The notes beneath the pieces are model-generated. The model did no database searches. It was not told where the DNA came from and was given only the letters and a program-made list of their open reading frames with translations. Both the position numbers and the translations under genes were made by a program. Positions 1-12,663 of a stretch of DNA of 64,000 nucleotides are shown piece after piece. This stretch comes from Piliocolobus tephrosceles (taxonomy: Eukaryota; Chordata; Mammalia; Primates; Cercopithecidae). Each line of letters starts with the position of its first letter. The first letter of the stretch is position 1. The stretch covers positions 15,540,049-15,604,048 of the forward strand of contig NC_045436.1 of assembly GCF_002776525.5 (NCBI RefSeq), written 5' to 3'.

Positions 1-3000
1 TTCATAACTCACATCCCTTCTTAAAGCAGTGACCATAAAGCAGCAAACATATGACAGATGTGTGTCTGTGTGTCTTTTCTGCCTTGTTTAGACTTTATGA
101 AAAGTTTTTTTTTTTTTTTTTAAAGAAAATCATTAGTGAAGGATTGTTTCACATTAATATACATTCTTTTGTTCGTAGTATTTTTTTTAAGGTTGCCTAA
201 ATACTGTATTTTCATTAGGTCTGTCAGAGGAAATATTATGTAACTTTCTGTATTTAATTTAGGTCACTCCATGCTAAGTTCACATTTACCACAGCTTATG
301 GTAATAAAATACCTTTAAACATCATTTTCACCATATTTTATATTTGCTGTTTCAAAGACCATTTTTTTCCAAAGTCTCTTTGCTTGGACCCACCCCCTGG
401 CCCACTTTTTTGTATTTTAGCAAGATGAACATCTTATTGAATAGAGGTTTTAAAAATAAAAAAAAGATTATCTTATAAAAACTTGAAAAAAATGAGTTCC
501 AGAATTTTTATATTTTAAAATAAAGCAATTATAATTTATTTAAGAACCTAGCATATATATTGAATGTAAACAATCTAGAAGCGTGGAGTAAGTACTAAAA
601 ATATGCGAAATATTATACTTCGTGAACAAAAAAGTCCATCTATTGAGATAATTAATTTATTAATCCTGATATTTCTTAAATATCTATTATGTGATGAACA
701 TTGCATTAAATAATTTAATTGTACAACCTAAACAACACTATCGAATATTTAGATTTCTTGTTTTTAAGAAAAGAATTGAATATACCCCATATAATAACAT
801 TGTGCTAATTAATATTCCACTTATTTATCCAATGATTGATTTAAGTGGCACTTAGTAACTATTTGCACCAGTTAACTCTATTAGTGGAATTAGTAGCAAT
901 TCAGAGCAAAATGAGTTTATTAAAATGATTAAAATAGTTTAAGAAAATTTGTTTTGTAAGAATGTTTGAGTCCCTACAACAACGAAAGGAACAGGAATAA
1001 AAAATGAGAGGTTTCTATACTGTGTTTTTACTGTTGTGACAGACAGCATAGTCTTTGCCTGGAAAGGCTGTTCTGTTAGTTTTATTGATTATGTGTTAAG
1101 TTCTAATATGAACTATAATATTTCATTATAGTGTAATTATGTTATTTATATTTCAATATTTTAATCCAACTAGATTATTCTTCACATAGTAAAATTTAAC
1201 ATAACCTATATTTCAGAATCATAAGCAAATGATCATTTCTTAAAACATGATGCAATTTGATTTCAGACAATTCAACCGGTGTTTTTAGATCTGCCCTTTT
1301 CTTTGCCAACCCAGTTTCCTCCTTTCTTTTTCTTTTCTCCGTTTTTTCTAGGAAAAATTTTTGTATCAGTTTTATCATTGTGGCTTCATTTATAAGCATT
1401 TGCTTTTTACAGACATTTAAAAGTGTTCTCTCAGTAAATCCTTTTCAGATATTACATAAACTGTCAATGTATATTCTGTTTCTGGAGGTGCTTTGCAGTT
1501 TAGGAGGGAGTTTTTCTAAATTTTCCCTCACAAGTTCAGTAAATGTCTTCCAATCAACTTACCCCTACAGCTTTCTGATAAAACTTTTTAGTACAAGAGA
1601 ATAACACTTCCTTTTAAATAGTAATTTTGTAAATAAAAATAATAGGGTGATTACAGTTATTTTATTGATCACATTAATATATTTCATTATTAGTTGATAA
1701 TCTGTTGGGGTATTTTTAAAGAAATTTCAGTTGCAGTTATTTAAGAGACATGTAACTTAGTTATGACATATGTACGGATACTACAATAACTCTGATAGAC
1801 CTATTTCTGAGAGTTAATTAACTTTAAAACATTTCATTAGCAAAGTGATTTTCATTTTATGTTAATGGATGCTTTGTGAATAACCAAAAGTAAAAAATTA
1901 TAAAATAATATTACAAAACTGAAGCAAAATGATGCCTCTTCAAAAATGTTTTAAAATCTCTTTGATTCTGAAGAATATCTTCCAATACTTCTGTTTCATA
2001 GCTTTAAAGCTTGTAGTTATTATATTTTAAAGTAAATAAGAAGCAAGGAAACGCTCCCATCTTTATCTATCTTTGTCTCTCATCTATCAATGTCTGTCTA
2101 TCCATTCATCCATTACCTACCTTGCCTTCATATTAGCAATTGAATATCATCAATCATTTGCTAATATGAAAAAAAATTTGAGACTTCCTAATGTCCTGAA
2201 AAGCTGCTATTTGCATTTTACTTTAGTAGTGCTATATTTGGGAGAAACATCACCATGCCTTCATAATTGAAAAACCACTCAAAAAAAGCAAAAATGACTA
2301 CTTTAAATCATATTGAAATTATGTTACTTAAGCCTTTTAGTAATCAGTACAAAGATATTTGAAATAACTAAGCATGGCTAAAATTAAGTTATTGTGAAGT
2401 TTGTAATTAGTACCTGCTGTCAAAGTAAAATTTCAGGTTTAAATGGCACAAAAGGAAAAGCTACCTGAACCTAACCAATTGATTGATTATTATGGAATGT
2501 ATTGTCTTTTCCTAGAAGCCAAATGCTATCATGTTGACTGTGTTATTTTATTACATATTTCTCTAATCATTAAACAGATGCTTTATAAATAATGACATTT
2601 TATGAATTGAAATAAATTAGTGATAAAGGTAGAAGACTGTCAATTTTCAGTCTCTTACAGTGAGAACAGTTGCAAAAATGTATTATCTTTTTGAATTTTG
2701 ATCATGTGCTTTTTTACCACTGTGAAAAACCCAAAGCTTTCTGCTTGCTACATTGCTACAGTTCTTCTATCAGAAGACAGGACTGTGAAAATCTGCAATA
2801 GCCTTCAATGTGACTTGATAAATAGCAAGAGAGCTTAGTGGAAATGTTGAACTCCTTCATGATTAAAAAGCAAACCTTTAATGTAGTTTTTGTTTACCAT
2901 GTCATAAGTGCAGCGTTGGAAGTTACTGCCAAAGAGTCATTGGAACAGGCATCAGTAAGGCAATGTCAGCCAGCCGATGCTTTGAAAATGATTCAGTTCC

Positions 3001-5245
3001 TCTAGCCTTATGACTAAAATAATATCCAGTGGCTCCAGCCCCAAGCCTGGTTAATGCATCTGTCCAGAACACATAATTACTCGGTCATAACATTCCCCCG
3101 GCCACCAGCCAACAAACCAATCAGCATTTCTTCCTAACTCACCAGAATTTTTGCTGTGTCAAACTGTTTGATCTCTAGGTAGTAAAAATGCAAAAAATGA
3201 AAGACACTGCACTGGAAGGTTTTAATTTAGAATAGTTTCTCATGGAAATTAAATTTAAAGATAAATACGTTTTGTTGTCATGACTGAAGTTGAGATTTTA
3301 ATTTGTATCCTTTTTCATATAATGTAGTTTGTTTTTGCATCATAAGCTAACATTTTCAGTCATTTTAGTGAGAAAATATTCTAAGGACAAAATAATACCG
3401 GATATATCTCCAGTTACTACTTGTTTCAAAAACATTAACAAATAGAGTGGCAAAACATTATATTTTTGTTTAACATAAATATACAGTATGTGCATATATT
3501 TACGTACATGGATGTATATAGAATTCCTTATATTACTTTCTGAGGGGAATTAGGAAAGTACATTTGCTTATGTATATATGTATGTGTGTTTGTTTTATAG
3601 TCTAGGCTTTTACAAGCTCATTACTTTTGAATAATTATTAACAAGATCTTTGAAATGATTCTAGATTAAATCACAAGATTTTCCTGTTTTTCACAGACTC
3701 GACTAAAAATGTTTTTAAATGAATTTCAAAAATCATTTTTGTGAAGTGAAAGTTCACTGAGTATATGAAATTTGAGCTTAGTTAAAAGAATAAATAGATT
3801 TAAGACTTCAGAGAAAATGAGAGAGAACCCTCCATACAGAAAGAAAAGCATGTGAGAAGAAGTTTAAGTGTGAAAGAAAATGACATGCTTAGGAAAATAT
3901 AAGAAAGTTGATCTTTCTGGAGTGTAAACGGCCCATGTGAGAGTAACACAACTTGAGGTTGCAGTGGTGGCACGGGTCAGGCTGTGAATCCCCTTAATAT
4001 GCAGAATGGAAACATAGTTATTAGGGCTGATAATTTAAAGAAATGGTATGAGGGTGCTTCAGGGAGTTAACTTATGGACACATAAAAATATTTTCTCTGT
4101 TATTTATTTCCTCTTAGCTTTACTTCATCTTGTATCAGGTTTAGTTGTCCATGTGCCCCTTGGATCATATTTCCGGCTTCATGTTTGGTATGAACAGAAG
4201 TATGGAAATACTTCATTCCCACAAACAGTTGGTAATGCTTGTATAGCATCACTTCTTTATCTCAGGCACACACCGACCTGCAAGGGAACAGGATCTGGAA
4301 TGAAGATAAAAGACTATGTCATAGAACAAATTTGCCTTCCAAATAGCTGGTTATTGAACACTTGCAAGGAGGACCACTGTAAATGTCCTTTTGAGCTCAA
4401 AAGGGGAGAATTCTGCATATCCATATACCTACATACACACACATAATGTTTTCCACATACTTTCTCTCTTTACTGTGTCATCATGCATGCTTGTGTGTGG
4501 ACATTCACATTTATGGTTTCTGGACTGGTCTTCAGGTCTCACTTCATTTCCTAGTGACAACATTGTTCACATATCAAAAACCTTGAAGCACTTACCAAGA
4601 TACTGTAATAAATAACACATAAGCCATCTCTAAGACACACTTGCTTTCTTTTTTTCGTGATTGTATATTTCATAATTTCAAAAGCAACTTGAGCTTCCAC
4701 TAAAGTCAATATGGTTAGCTCCTAAAATGCAAAGTGACTCTATGGAGTGAATGTGTAGTGTGCTGAGGCTGCTGCTGTTGCTGCAAATTTGCATTTTTAT
4801 GTTCACCTATAGCCTTACAAATTGATCTAATTTGAAAGAGAAATTTATTTGAAGGATGGATATAACTCTTAAAGTGATAAATTTAAAAGCCACTTTATCT
4901 TAAAGGGAAGAAGACAGAGTGTTTGTGAATTATCATCATCTCTGCTATTAGTACACTCTGCACTGTGATTTCAGGGAATAGGCATCAAATACAGGACTTT
5001 TCATTTTGAGTTAATGGAACCCATGCTCTAAGGCCACTGCCCAGTAATAATAGAATGAAAACCACATACTGCGTGTAGTTAATGGTTTAATAGCCACATT
5101 AGAACAAACAAAAAGAAACAGATACATTAGAAATTAATTTTAATAATATATTTTATTTAATCCAGTATGCTAATAAGATTTCAATATTTAAGCAATGTAA
5201 AATATTAATACGATATTTATATCTTAAAAAATTAAGTTCTCTAGA
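1..5245. other. Repeat-poor AT-rich noncoding DNA
   Basis: I see no gene, RNA gene or primate-age repeat here. The stretch is AT-rich with short T runs, for example near 105-121. The open frame at 4048-4446 (+) has no recognisable domain and I treat it as chance. The part at 2690-3175 is listed separately because it is less AT-biased and keeps several CpG. Confidence 0.6.
2690..3175. promoter_or_regulatory. Possible conserved noncoding element
   Basis: This block stands out from its AT-rich surroundings. It is non-repetitive, more balanced in base composition, and keeps CpG in 'gcagcgttgg', 'cagccgatgc', 'ctcggtcat' and 'cccccggcc'. It holds homeodomain-like TAAT cores ('ggttaatgcatc', 'cataattactc') and a CCAAT box ('aaccaatcagc'). 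No open frame spans it. An enhancer is an inference only; I see no direct evidence of conservation from one sequence. Confidence 0.25.
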
Positions 5246-5399
5246 GCTGGGTACGTTGGCTGATGCTTATAATCCCAGTATCTTTGGGGGCTGAGGCGAG
5301 AGAAGCACTTGACCGTGGGAGTTGGAGGCTGCAGTGAGCCATGATCGGCTGCTGGACTCCAGCACAGGTAACACAGCGAGACCCTGACTTAAAAAAACA
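5246..5399 (+). mobile_element. Old Alu monomer or deleted Alu (FLAM/FRAM/AluJ-like)
   Basis: The sequence begins 'gctgggtacgttggctgatg', runs through 'aatcccagtatctttggggg' and 'ggctgcagtgagccatgatc', and ends in an A-rich tail (aaaaaaacaaaacaaaacaac). At about 155 bases plus tail it is about half a dimeric Alu. It is heavily diverged, which suits an early Alu. Confidence 0.75.
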
Positions 5400-5411
5400 A
5401 AACAAAACAAC

Positions 5412-6049
5412 AAAGTTCTTTAATTTCAGTGTGTATTTGATCTTTACAGCATTTCTCAATTTATACTAGCCTTATCTCAAGTGCTCAATAGTCACATGTG
5501 GCTAGTGGCTACCAGGTTACACAGCAGAGTTCGGAAGCAAAAGCAGCTGAATTCATGGTTATGGTAATGCTGACTTGGAGGCACACTGGAAGCTGTGTAT
5601 ACCTTGGTGTTTTAGTCCTTGGATAGCAACATTACAAAGACATTCCCTACAGAAGTCTTTTATCAGATACCGAATTCATTTAGATTTACCCAAATATGCA
5701 CCAGGTTTCTTGCTCTCTATTTCTTCTTGGATTTCTGAGTTTTCCCCAGGGATACATTTTCTTCAGCATAAAACATACTTTAAACGCAAATCTGCTGGAG
5801 ATGAATTTTCCCAGTTTTTGTTTGTCTGAAAATGTATTTTCATTTTTGGAGGGCATTCTTGTTAGGCATATACTGTAATTCTAATTTAGATTAATATTTT
5901 TAAAATGCTTTAAATATAGATTTCCGGGTTTTTGGTTTTTTGTCTTTTGCTTTTTTTTTGTTTGCATTTTTAAATTGTTGTTGTTGTTTGCTTTGCTCAT
6001 ATTGTTTCTCTTGAGAAGTCAGCTGTCCTAATTGCTGCTCCTTGGAAGG
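5412..6049. other. Unannotated AT-rich stretch
   Basis: Nothing recognisable. The plus-strand frames at 5575-5829 and 5696-5878 lack domain features and overlap each other, so I treat them as chance. Confidence 0.5.
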
Positions 6050-6161
6050 TTTTATTTTATTTTATTTTATTTTATTTTATTTTATTTTATTTTATTTTAT
6101 TTTNNNNNNNNNNTTATTTTATTTTATTTTATTTTATTTTATTTTATTTTATTTTATTTTT
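6050..6161. repeat. (TTTTA)n microsatellite, Alu tail, with assembly gap
   Basis: A near-perfect TTTTA/TTTAT pentanucleotide run that is the reverse complement of an Alu A-tail. It is broken by ten N at 6104-6113, so its true length is unknown. The long open frames read through it and the next repeat are artefacts. Confidence 0.95.
6104..6113. other. Assembly gap (10 N)
   Basis: Ten ambiguous bases inside the TTTTA run. The round size and the repeat context suggest a placeholder for a collapsed microsatellite. Confidence 0.97.
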
Positions 6162-6320
6162 GAGGTGGAGTCTCGCTCTGTTGCCTGGGCTGGAGTGCAG
6201 TGCTGCAATCTCTGCTCATTGCAACCTCTGCCCCCTGGGTATGAGCAATTCTCCTGCCTCAGCCTCCTGAGTAGCTGGGATTGCAGGCATGTACCACCAC
6301 TCCTGGCTACTTTTTCTAGT

Positions 6321-6493
6321 TCTTTCTTTCTTTCCTTCTTCCTTCCTTCCTTCCTTCCTTCCTTCCTTCCTTCCTTCCTTCCTTNNNNNNNNNNCTTCCT
6401 TCCTTCCTTCCTTCCTTCCTTCCTTCCTTCCTTCCTTCCTTCCTTCCTTCCTTCCTTCCTTCCTTCCCTCCCTCCCTCCCTCCCTCCCTCCTT

Positions 6494-6562
<69 letters not shown>

Positions 6563-6577
6563 CTCTTTCTTTCTTTC
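6321..6577. repeat. Compound (TTCC)n(TCCC)n(TC)n(TTTC)n microsatellite in the Alu linker
   Basis: Long pyrimidine tract made of successive tetranucleotide and dinucleotide blocks, broken by ten N at 6385-6394. The polypurine/polypyrimidine asymmetry gives the long S/F/L/P-rich (+) and K/E/R/G-rich (-) frames, which are not genes. Confidence 0.95.
6385..6394. other. Assembly gap (10 N)
   Basis: Ten N inside the TTCC run, the same size as the gap at 6104-6113. Confidence 0.97.
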
Positions 6578-6693
6578 GAGATGGGGTTTCATCATGTTGG
6601 CCAAGCTGGTCTCAAATTCCCGATCTCAGGTGATCCACCTGCCTCGGCCTCCCAAAGCGTTGGGAATACAGCCGTGAGCCACCACGCCCATCC

Positions 6694-9384
6694 TGTTCTT
6701 TTTCTTTTAATTGCTTTTATGATTTTCTCTTTGGATTAGTTTTCAGCATGGCTTTCAACATTAGTATTGTAATGATGTGAGTAGTTGCTGATTATTGTTT
6801 AGTTTTTCCTGTTTGTGCATTGTATACTTTTTTTCAATTTTGGTGTCATTTATTTCATCAGTTTATGAACATTCCCAGTTATTTTGTCTTTAAATGTAAC
6901 TCCTGTTCATTCTCTTTCGTTTTTCTTCTGGAACTTCTATCCATTGATGTTAAACTTTTATATTACATTATATCTCTGAATCATTCTTATTTTCTCTTCC
7001 GTATTTTCTGTCCTTTAGTTTCTTTATGCTTCATTTTGAAAATTTTCTTCTGATTTACATCCCAGTTCACGAATCTCTCTTCAACCATATTTGATTTACT
7101 ATAAAACTCATCTACTGGACTTTTTAATTCTGGTTATTTCATTTTCTGTTTTGGAATTTTCATTTTTAAAAACAGATTTTAGTGCTCTTCTGAAATTTGA
7201 AATATTGTCCATGTCCTTGAACTAGTAAATGTTTACTCCAAATTAGGTGTTCCTGTGAGTCTGTTTTTATTGTTTGTTTTTGCTGTTTTTCACTAGTGTT
7301 GCTTTTTTGCTTTTTGCAATGCTTTTAAAAAATATTCTCTGAACATTGTGTTTACAAAATTGCTTTTAATAATATTCTGGAAAATAGGGTCATGTTGTAA
7401 TTTCCAGAGAGGATTTGCTTTTCCCCTCTACCAAATAACTGGAAGCACTAGCCAAGTGGGATAATCTTAACTCAATTTCAAGTACTGAGATGATTTTAAG
7501 CTCAAGTATAGTTCCTGTGAGTGCTGTACACTACCACCCCACTCTTATCTTTTCCTTTACCCTTTTCATCTAAGGTTCATTCCTTCAGAGTTTCAACTCA
7601 AAGTAAGGAGAATTCAACTGGGAACTCCCTCTGGCAGGCTCTGGACTGTTTCTGTTCTCTCAGTCAAAAGCACCACTCACTGTCTCACCTTCCCTCTTTC
7701 AGATTAAGAGGACAGAACCCCACAAAACAGGGAAAAAGTGGCTGCAGAACTGGACTTACTCTTCTGACTACCTTTTATTATTTCAAGATCCTGAACTGGA
7801 AACTTCATTAACATGTTAGCTTTCCCATGCCTTAAAGTAAATATTTTATACATTTTCTCCAGCTTTTTTAGTGTATTAGAGACCTGCTTCAGATGATCTA
7901 GTATACCATTCTCCCTTTAATTCTGTTTAATTTCTAAAACTGCTGTTATTTTTGTCCATGTTATGATCATATTCACTTCAGTGTAGTGGCAATTTATTTG
8001 CTTTTTGGTGAAGCTGGTCTAACAGACTGAAGTAGGATCTCTGTGAGCCAAGCATCATCTAAAAAATCTTCATATTTTTCATCTCTTTCACACCTCTTTC
8101 CATTTAGATTTAACTAGAATATTTCTTTAAAGTTTTCCAATTATCTCATATTTTCTTTGAGATAAAGTAGCTATTTTTCAGTTATGTGATATACCCAAAG
8201 TAGCTCTGGTTTGCCTCCAAGGATCATGGCATCTCAGTAAAATGTACTAACTTCCACATAAGCCCTAAAGATACTTTTGTCCAAATATTATTCAATATGA
8301 GCAGTTTTTAGCACCACTTTTGAAAACAATAACTGAGGAAGTTCTTTTCTTTATGTGTATCATGTTTTCTAACTGTTTTGTTCTCGGTTGTTTCAGCTGT
8401 TTTTTGTTTGTATTTGATTTTTTGTTATTTCATTCATTCATATGACAGATAATAAAATGGGATTTGAAAAGACTGAAAATCAGTTATGATAGTAGATTTC
8501 TTGAGGCCTAATGGACATAGAAAATCCATCCATGAGAGCTTAAGATATTCAGATAAACTTGATATACCCCAGGCCCAGAAAATTTAGAAAAGAAGGAGGT
8601 ATGATTTGATTAGTCTAGTAATTCTCAATCCTGGTTCCCTCAGCTCAGATCTCCATAAGCTAGTGTGTGCATCAGAGTCAACTGAGTCACTACCCCAGCC
8701 CCATGCACTTGCCTTGTTCTCTGACAGGAGGAGTCCCTGTTTCTATAGATGAATGGGCCTACTGTGGCAATTTCTCCACACTTCCTTGTGTTTTTCATAG
8801 ACATGCTCCTAAATCATTAACTTACCGTCCTCAATGAGCATCTCTTTTTCTGGTGCTGTGGCTACCCTGCTGCTCAGAAGTTAGCAGGATACTAGGGAAT
8901 CTGATGGGCACCCTTGTACATAGAACCTGTAAGTGTTAATGCTTGTGGAGCAAACTTTGAATAGTGTGAGTGCTGGTAGATAAGTTTTATTCTCTCCTCT
9001 ACCTTAAAAAGACCATAGTTTTATAAATGTGCACCAAAGAGATCTTGTGCAAATGGGCAATCAACTTATCACGAAGCTGTAACCAGAACAACACACTCCT
9101 TTCTATCTCCCCCACATTTGCTTTCATGCCTGCACTCCTGGATTGCACTCCCCCAGTAAAGTGTTAGCACATCTGCTTTTGCCTTGGGCTCTGTTTCTAG
9201 AGAACTTGGCTAAGATAGACTCTATCAGCAACATAATGATTATTTATGACTGTGATATTGCTGAGTAGGCCGTTGGTAAACACATGTGCAATATTGACTA
9301 AAGACTTGCACTTCCCAGAGAGTATTTTGGTAAATATGATTAGCCAATTGAAGTTCAAAATGATAGTTCATAGCAAAGATTTAG
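6694..9384. other. AT-rich DNA, probably ancient unclassified repeat in part
   Basis: T-rich sequence at 6700-7450 feels like a very old, decayed interspersed element, but I cannot name a family. 8600-8710 ('agtaattctcaatcctgg') is weakly reminiscent of a MER5-type DNA transposon. 8760-9220 is unassigned. No credible gene; the frames at 6820-7053 and 7521-7811 have no domain. Confidence 0.35.
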
Positions 9385-9615
9385 TGAGAATTCACTGTCT
9401 GCCAGATATTGTGATAAGTGCCTTGCAAGTGTTATCTTTTTAGTCTTCCCAGTAGTGCAGTTGGTTGGGATACTATTAATCCCATTTTTCTATATGGGGA
9501 AGCTGAAACTGAGTGGTTAAATAACTCATCTAGGATCATGAGTTAGAGTCAGAACTGGGATCCAAATTGTACAATTCCAGAACTTAAGTTCTTGACCACA
9601 AACTGTACTACCTGA
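9385..9615 (-). mobile_element. MIR SINE
   Basis: Reverse-complement MIR. 'tgccagatattgtgataagtg', then 'cccatttttctatatgggga', 'agctgaaactgagtggttaa' and 'gaactgggatcc' follow the MIR order in antisense. Diverged, as expected for a mammal-wide repeat. Confidence 0.8.
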
Positions 9616-10164
9616 ACAAAGTTTGGTTTTGTTTTAGTTAGTTTTAGTCATCATACCACTGTTTCTTACTGTGACGAAACTAGAAAGGGCATCTGGGAAA
9701 GCCTTGCTTTTCAGCGTCTTCTACCTACCTGTCCTTAACAAAGCTCCTTTTTAGAATATTTCTAGGATATTCATGCCCCCATCTAGCATTACTTTTCTCA
9801 CAGTGTTGGCAGTGTCACCCTCATCCTTAAAGTTGAAGAAAGAGGAGTTTGTAGTTGTTTCTGTGAAGAAGGCAGAAATATGAGAACTAAGTGTGAGAAA
9901 TTCTTAAAAGTTTAACAGTACCAAAATTTGAGTCATAAATGTGCAAGAAATGACTACACATTGGCTCTGATTTAAGAAACTATAGAAATTTAAAAAATCT
10001 CCCATATGCAACAGCTGAGAAGATATCAAAAATAACAAATATTGTTACCAGAACTAATCAGTCAGACATCTGTTAGTTCAGATTAATTATAAAAATTAAT
10101 AAACTGATGTTTTCTCAAGGGAAGAAAAATGTGAATGCAAGTATATGGTTAAAAGCAATTCCTT

Positions 10165-10445
10165 GGCCGGGCGCGGTGGCTCAAGCCTGTAATCCCAGCA
10201 CTTTGGGAGGCCGAGATGGGCGGATCACGAGGTCAGGAGATCGAGACCATCCTGGCTAACATGGTGAAACCCCGTCTCTACTAAAAAATACAAAAAACTA
10301 GCCGGGCGAGGTGGCCGGCGCCTGTAGTCCCAGCTACTCGGGAGGCTGAGGCAGGAGAATGGCATGAACCCGGGAGGCGGAGCTTGCAGTGAGCTGAGAT
10401 CTGGCCACTGCACTCCAGCCTGGGCGACAGAGCGAGACTCCGTCT

Positions 10446-10494
<49 letters not shown>
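10165..10494 (+). mobile_element. Full-length young AluY
   Basis: Starts 'ggccgggcgcggtggctcaa' and ends 'gagactccgtctc' followed by an uninterrupted A run of about 48. It is flanked by a perfect 14-base target-site duplication, aaaagcaattcctt, at 10151-10164 and 10491-10504. 'caagcctgtaatcc', 'ctagccgggcgaggtgg' and 'gagatctggccac' point to an Old World monkey AluY subfamily. It looks like the youngest insertion in the window. Confidence 0.95.
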
Positions 10495-10495
<1 letters not shown>

Positions 10496-10854
10496 CAATT
10501 CCTTGTTTGATATTTTCATTATCCTAAAAATTAATATATTATTTCATTAGTTTACCTAGTATGTCCCACCTGGCTTTTACCTCAAGTCAACTCATTGAAA
10601 CAGATAAATACGTTAATGCTTTAAAATGTATTTGCAAATTAAAATAATTAATTTGTTAGAATCAATGAAAGCAGTATAGTCATATTGACTTGATTTTATC
10701 CTTTTTTATTATATAGAAACATGATTTAAAATGGTATTATAAAGTGCTTCTAAATCAATATTTAAATCCCAAGTCACAAATAGTCTCAGAATCCATTTGA
10801 TCTGAAAGTGGTCATCACTCATCTCAGCAGGAAAATCAGGCATTTTCATAATTA

Positions 10855-11000
10855 AATAACATTCAACAAGTATCTATCTTGAGCCCACTATCTTACTATC
10901 TACTATTTGGGGGCTAGAAATCTGGAAATGAAAAAGGCACAAAATTCCTGCCTTCATGAAGGAAACATTTTACTGTGGGAAATAAAGAATAAAGGAATAT
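10855..11000 (-). mobile_element. L2 3' end fragment
   Basis: 'aacattcaacaagtatctat' followed by 'gagcccactat', 'gggggctagaaatctggaaa' and 'attcctgccttcatgaagg' matches the antisense order of an L2 3' end. Strongly diverged. Confidence 0.5.
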
Positions 11001-11486
11001 ACATGTATTTTCAGATCGAGATAATTAATCTTATAAGTACTCAAGATAAGGGCAGGCTTGCTTGAAGCCTTGGAAGCTAGAGAGAATGTCATCTTCTGGA
11101 GTAATGGGCCAGCACTGAAGTCCCAAAGCTCCATGTTCCTCCCCAGTGACACAACCTGTAGCAGAATGTAGCCCAGTGACAGAGGGACTTCTCTGCTGCT
11201 TGCTACCAGGTTGGGTCAGGATGTAACATGAATGCCCTTGCTCTCTGATGTCCAAAGCTCTCACTACATGGGTGCTGTCCTGTTGGTTGACATGGCAGAT
11301 GTTTCAGTCTTAGTAGCCCAGATTATGGTGCTGTGACACCTTCACTAGCAGGGAGCGTGGTTGGTAAATCCCAACAAAATTCAGTGGCCTGCTCACCAAA
11401 TAAAGATTCTTATTTTGGGAGTGGATTCACACTGTTCAGTTTCTCTGAAAGTCAAGAAAAAACTGCTGACTCTTCAGTACTGCACC

Positions 11487-11508
<22 letters not shown>
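11487..11508. repeat. (A)22 homopolymer inside ERV pol
   Basis: A run of 22 A within the reverse transcriptase relic, followed by 'gaagaaaaaaatg'. It lies where A-rich lysine codons would be, so it probably grew in place rather than marking a retroposon tail; no element body or target-site duplication is seen beside it. Confidence 0.85.
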
Positions 11509-11517
<9 letters not shown>

Positions 11518-12663
11518 ATGACTCAGGATCTTATTAGACTCTGGGTATTGGAGAGAACATGTGCCTCTCTTGAGGATTCTACCCAAGCTTTCGTATTGGC
11601 TGACCCACAGATTGCAGTCTTTGAATGGGACCCAACCAATAGGTAGTTTTGAAAGCTGTGCAGCAAACTGAAGCATGCTCCCTTTGTAGTCCAACAACTC
11701 AAATGTCCCCTTAAAGCTATACATGTCTTGGTGACTGACGGCATTGCTTGTTAGAGGTAGCCTCTGTCAGGAAGCTCTTGGTGCTTTGGACTTGTGACCT
11801 CCTAGACATGGATGCCTCTTACTCTCCTTTTAGAAAGCAGCTCTTAGCTTTTATTGGGTGTTTGTTGACACCGAATGCCTGTCCCATGGAAGCCTTGTGT
11901 CCCTCCAGCCTGATATTCCTGTTTTGTGGTGGGTCAATTTGGGTCCAGTGACTAGCACGCTGGGCAGTAAGCCTTACTTTACCAAATGAAAAGGCTATAT
12001 TTAAGAATTCAGCTGGCCTGGCTCCAGTGGTATCTTGACTTTGTATAAAAAAGTGGCAGCTTTCTTTCTTTTTTCTTTTTTTCAGTACCTTTATCTCCTA
12101 TTATACCGCCGGAAACAAAGCTGCTGCCCCAGGGGGGCACTGACTACACAGAGTTTTCTTGAATGTCTAGGACTGGGTTCATTGTTGGTTTGGCTGAGCT
12201 AAAACCCGATAGTACCCACTGGGCTGCTGTGTTTTCAATCTCAGCACCAGCTAGGCAGTGCCTACAGTGGACACGGTGAGTTTACTCAGTGAGCAGAATT
12301 CAAGGTCATTCTCCCAGCCCTGGTCAATACTCCTGTTGATGAATTTGTATTTTCAGTGACACTTGCGCTATTGCTAGTGGCCTATTTGCTTGGTTTGTCA
12401 CTTGGAAAACTACATGTTGCCTGATTAAATACCCCTTTTTGAGGTCCCAAAATGTGTAAACATATCCTGATCACACTGTTGGGTCACTGATATAGATGGC
12501 TACAGTTAGAAACTGTTCTCTGATGATACTGACTGGATTCAAACTGCTGATAGAGCCTCCACAAGCCAGTTGACCGCCAGAGCTCACTGGACCCATCATC
12601 AACCCAGACATGGCAGCATATCCACCCCCAGAGACTGGGCACAAAGATGCAGAAGCTACCACT

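Larger units (their letters stand above)
6162..6693 (-). mobile_element. Alu with expanded internal microsatellite
   Basis: An Alu in reverse orientation. The right arm is at 6162-6310 ('tgaggtggagtctcgctctg' to 'accactcctggctac'); the left arm is at 6578-6693 ('gagatggggtttcatcatg' to 'ccaccacgcccatcc'). The A-rich linker that normally joins the arms has become about 257 bases of TTCC, TCCC, TC and TTTC repeat with a second N gap. Several substitutions from Alu consensus suggest AluJ or AluS age. Confidence 0.92.

Noticed and set aside
4048..4446. 132-codon plus-strand frame
   Set aside because: No domain, no splice or start context beyond chance.
6042..6677. Long plus and minus open frames of 114-211 codons
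   Set aside because: They are translations of the TTTTA and TTCC microsatellites and an Alu, and they cross N gaps.
8600..8710. Possible MER5-type DNA transposon
   Set aside because: Only a short weak resemblance; ends and inverted repeats not seen.
10225..10413. Protein-like minus-strand frame with SCLSLPSSWDYR
   Set aside because: Standard translation of antisense Alu; the same peptide style occurs at 22830, 28990 and 34094.
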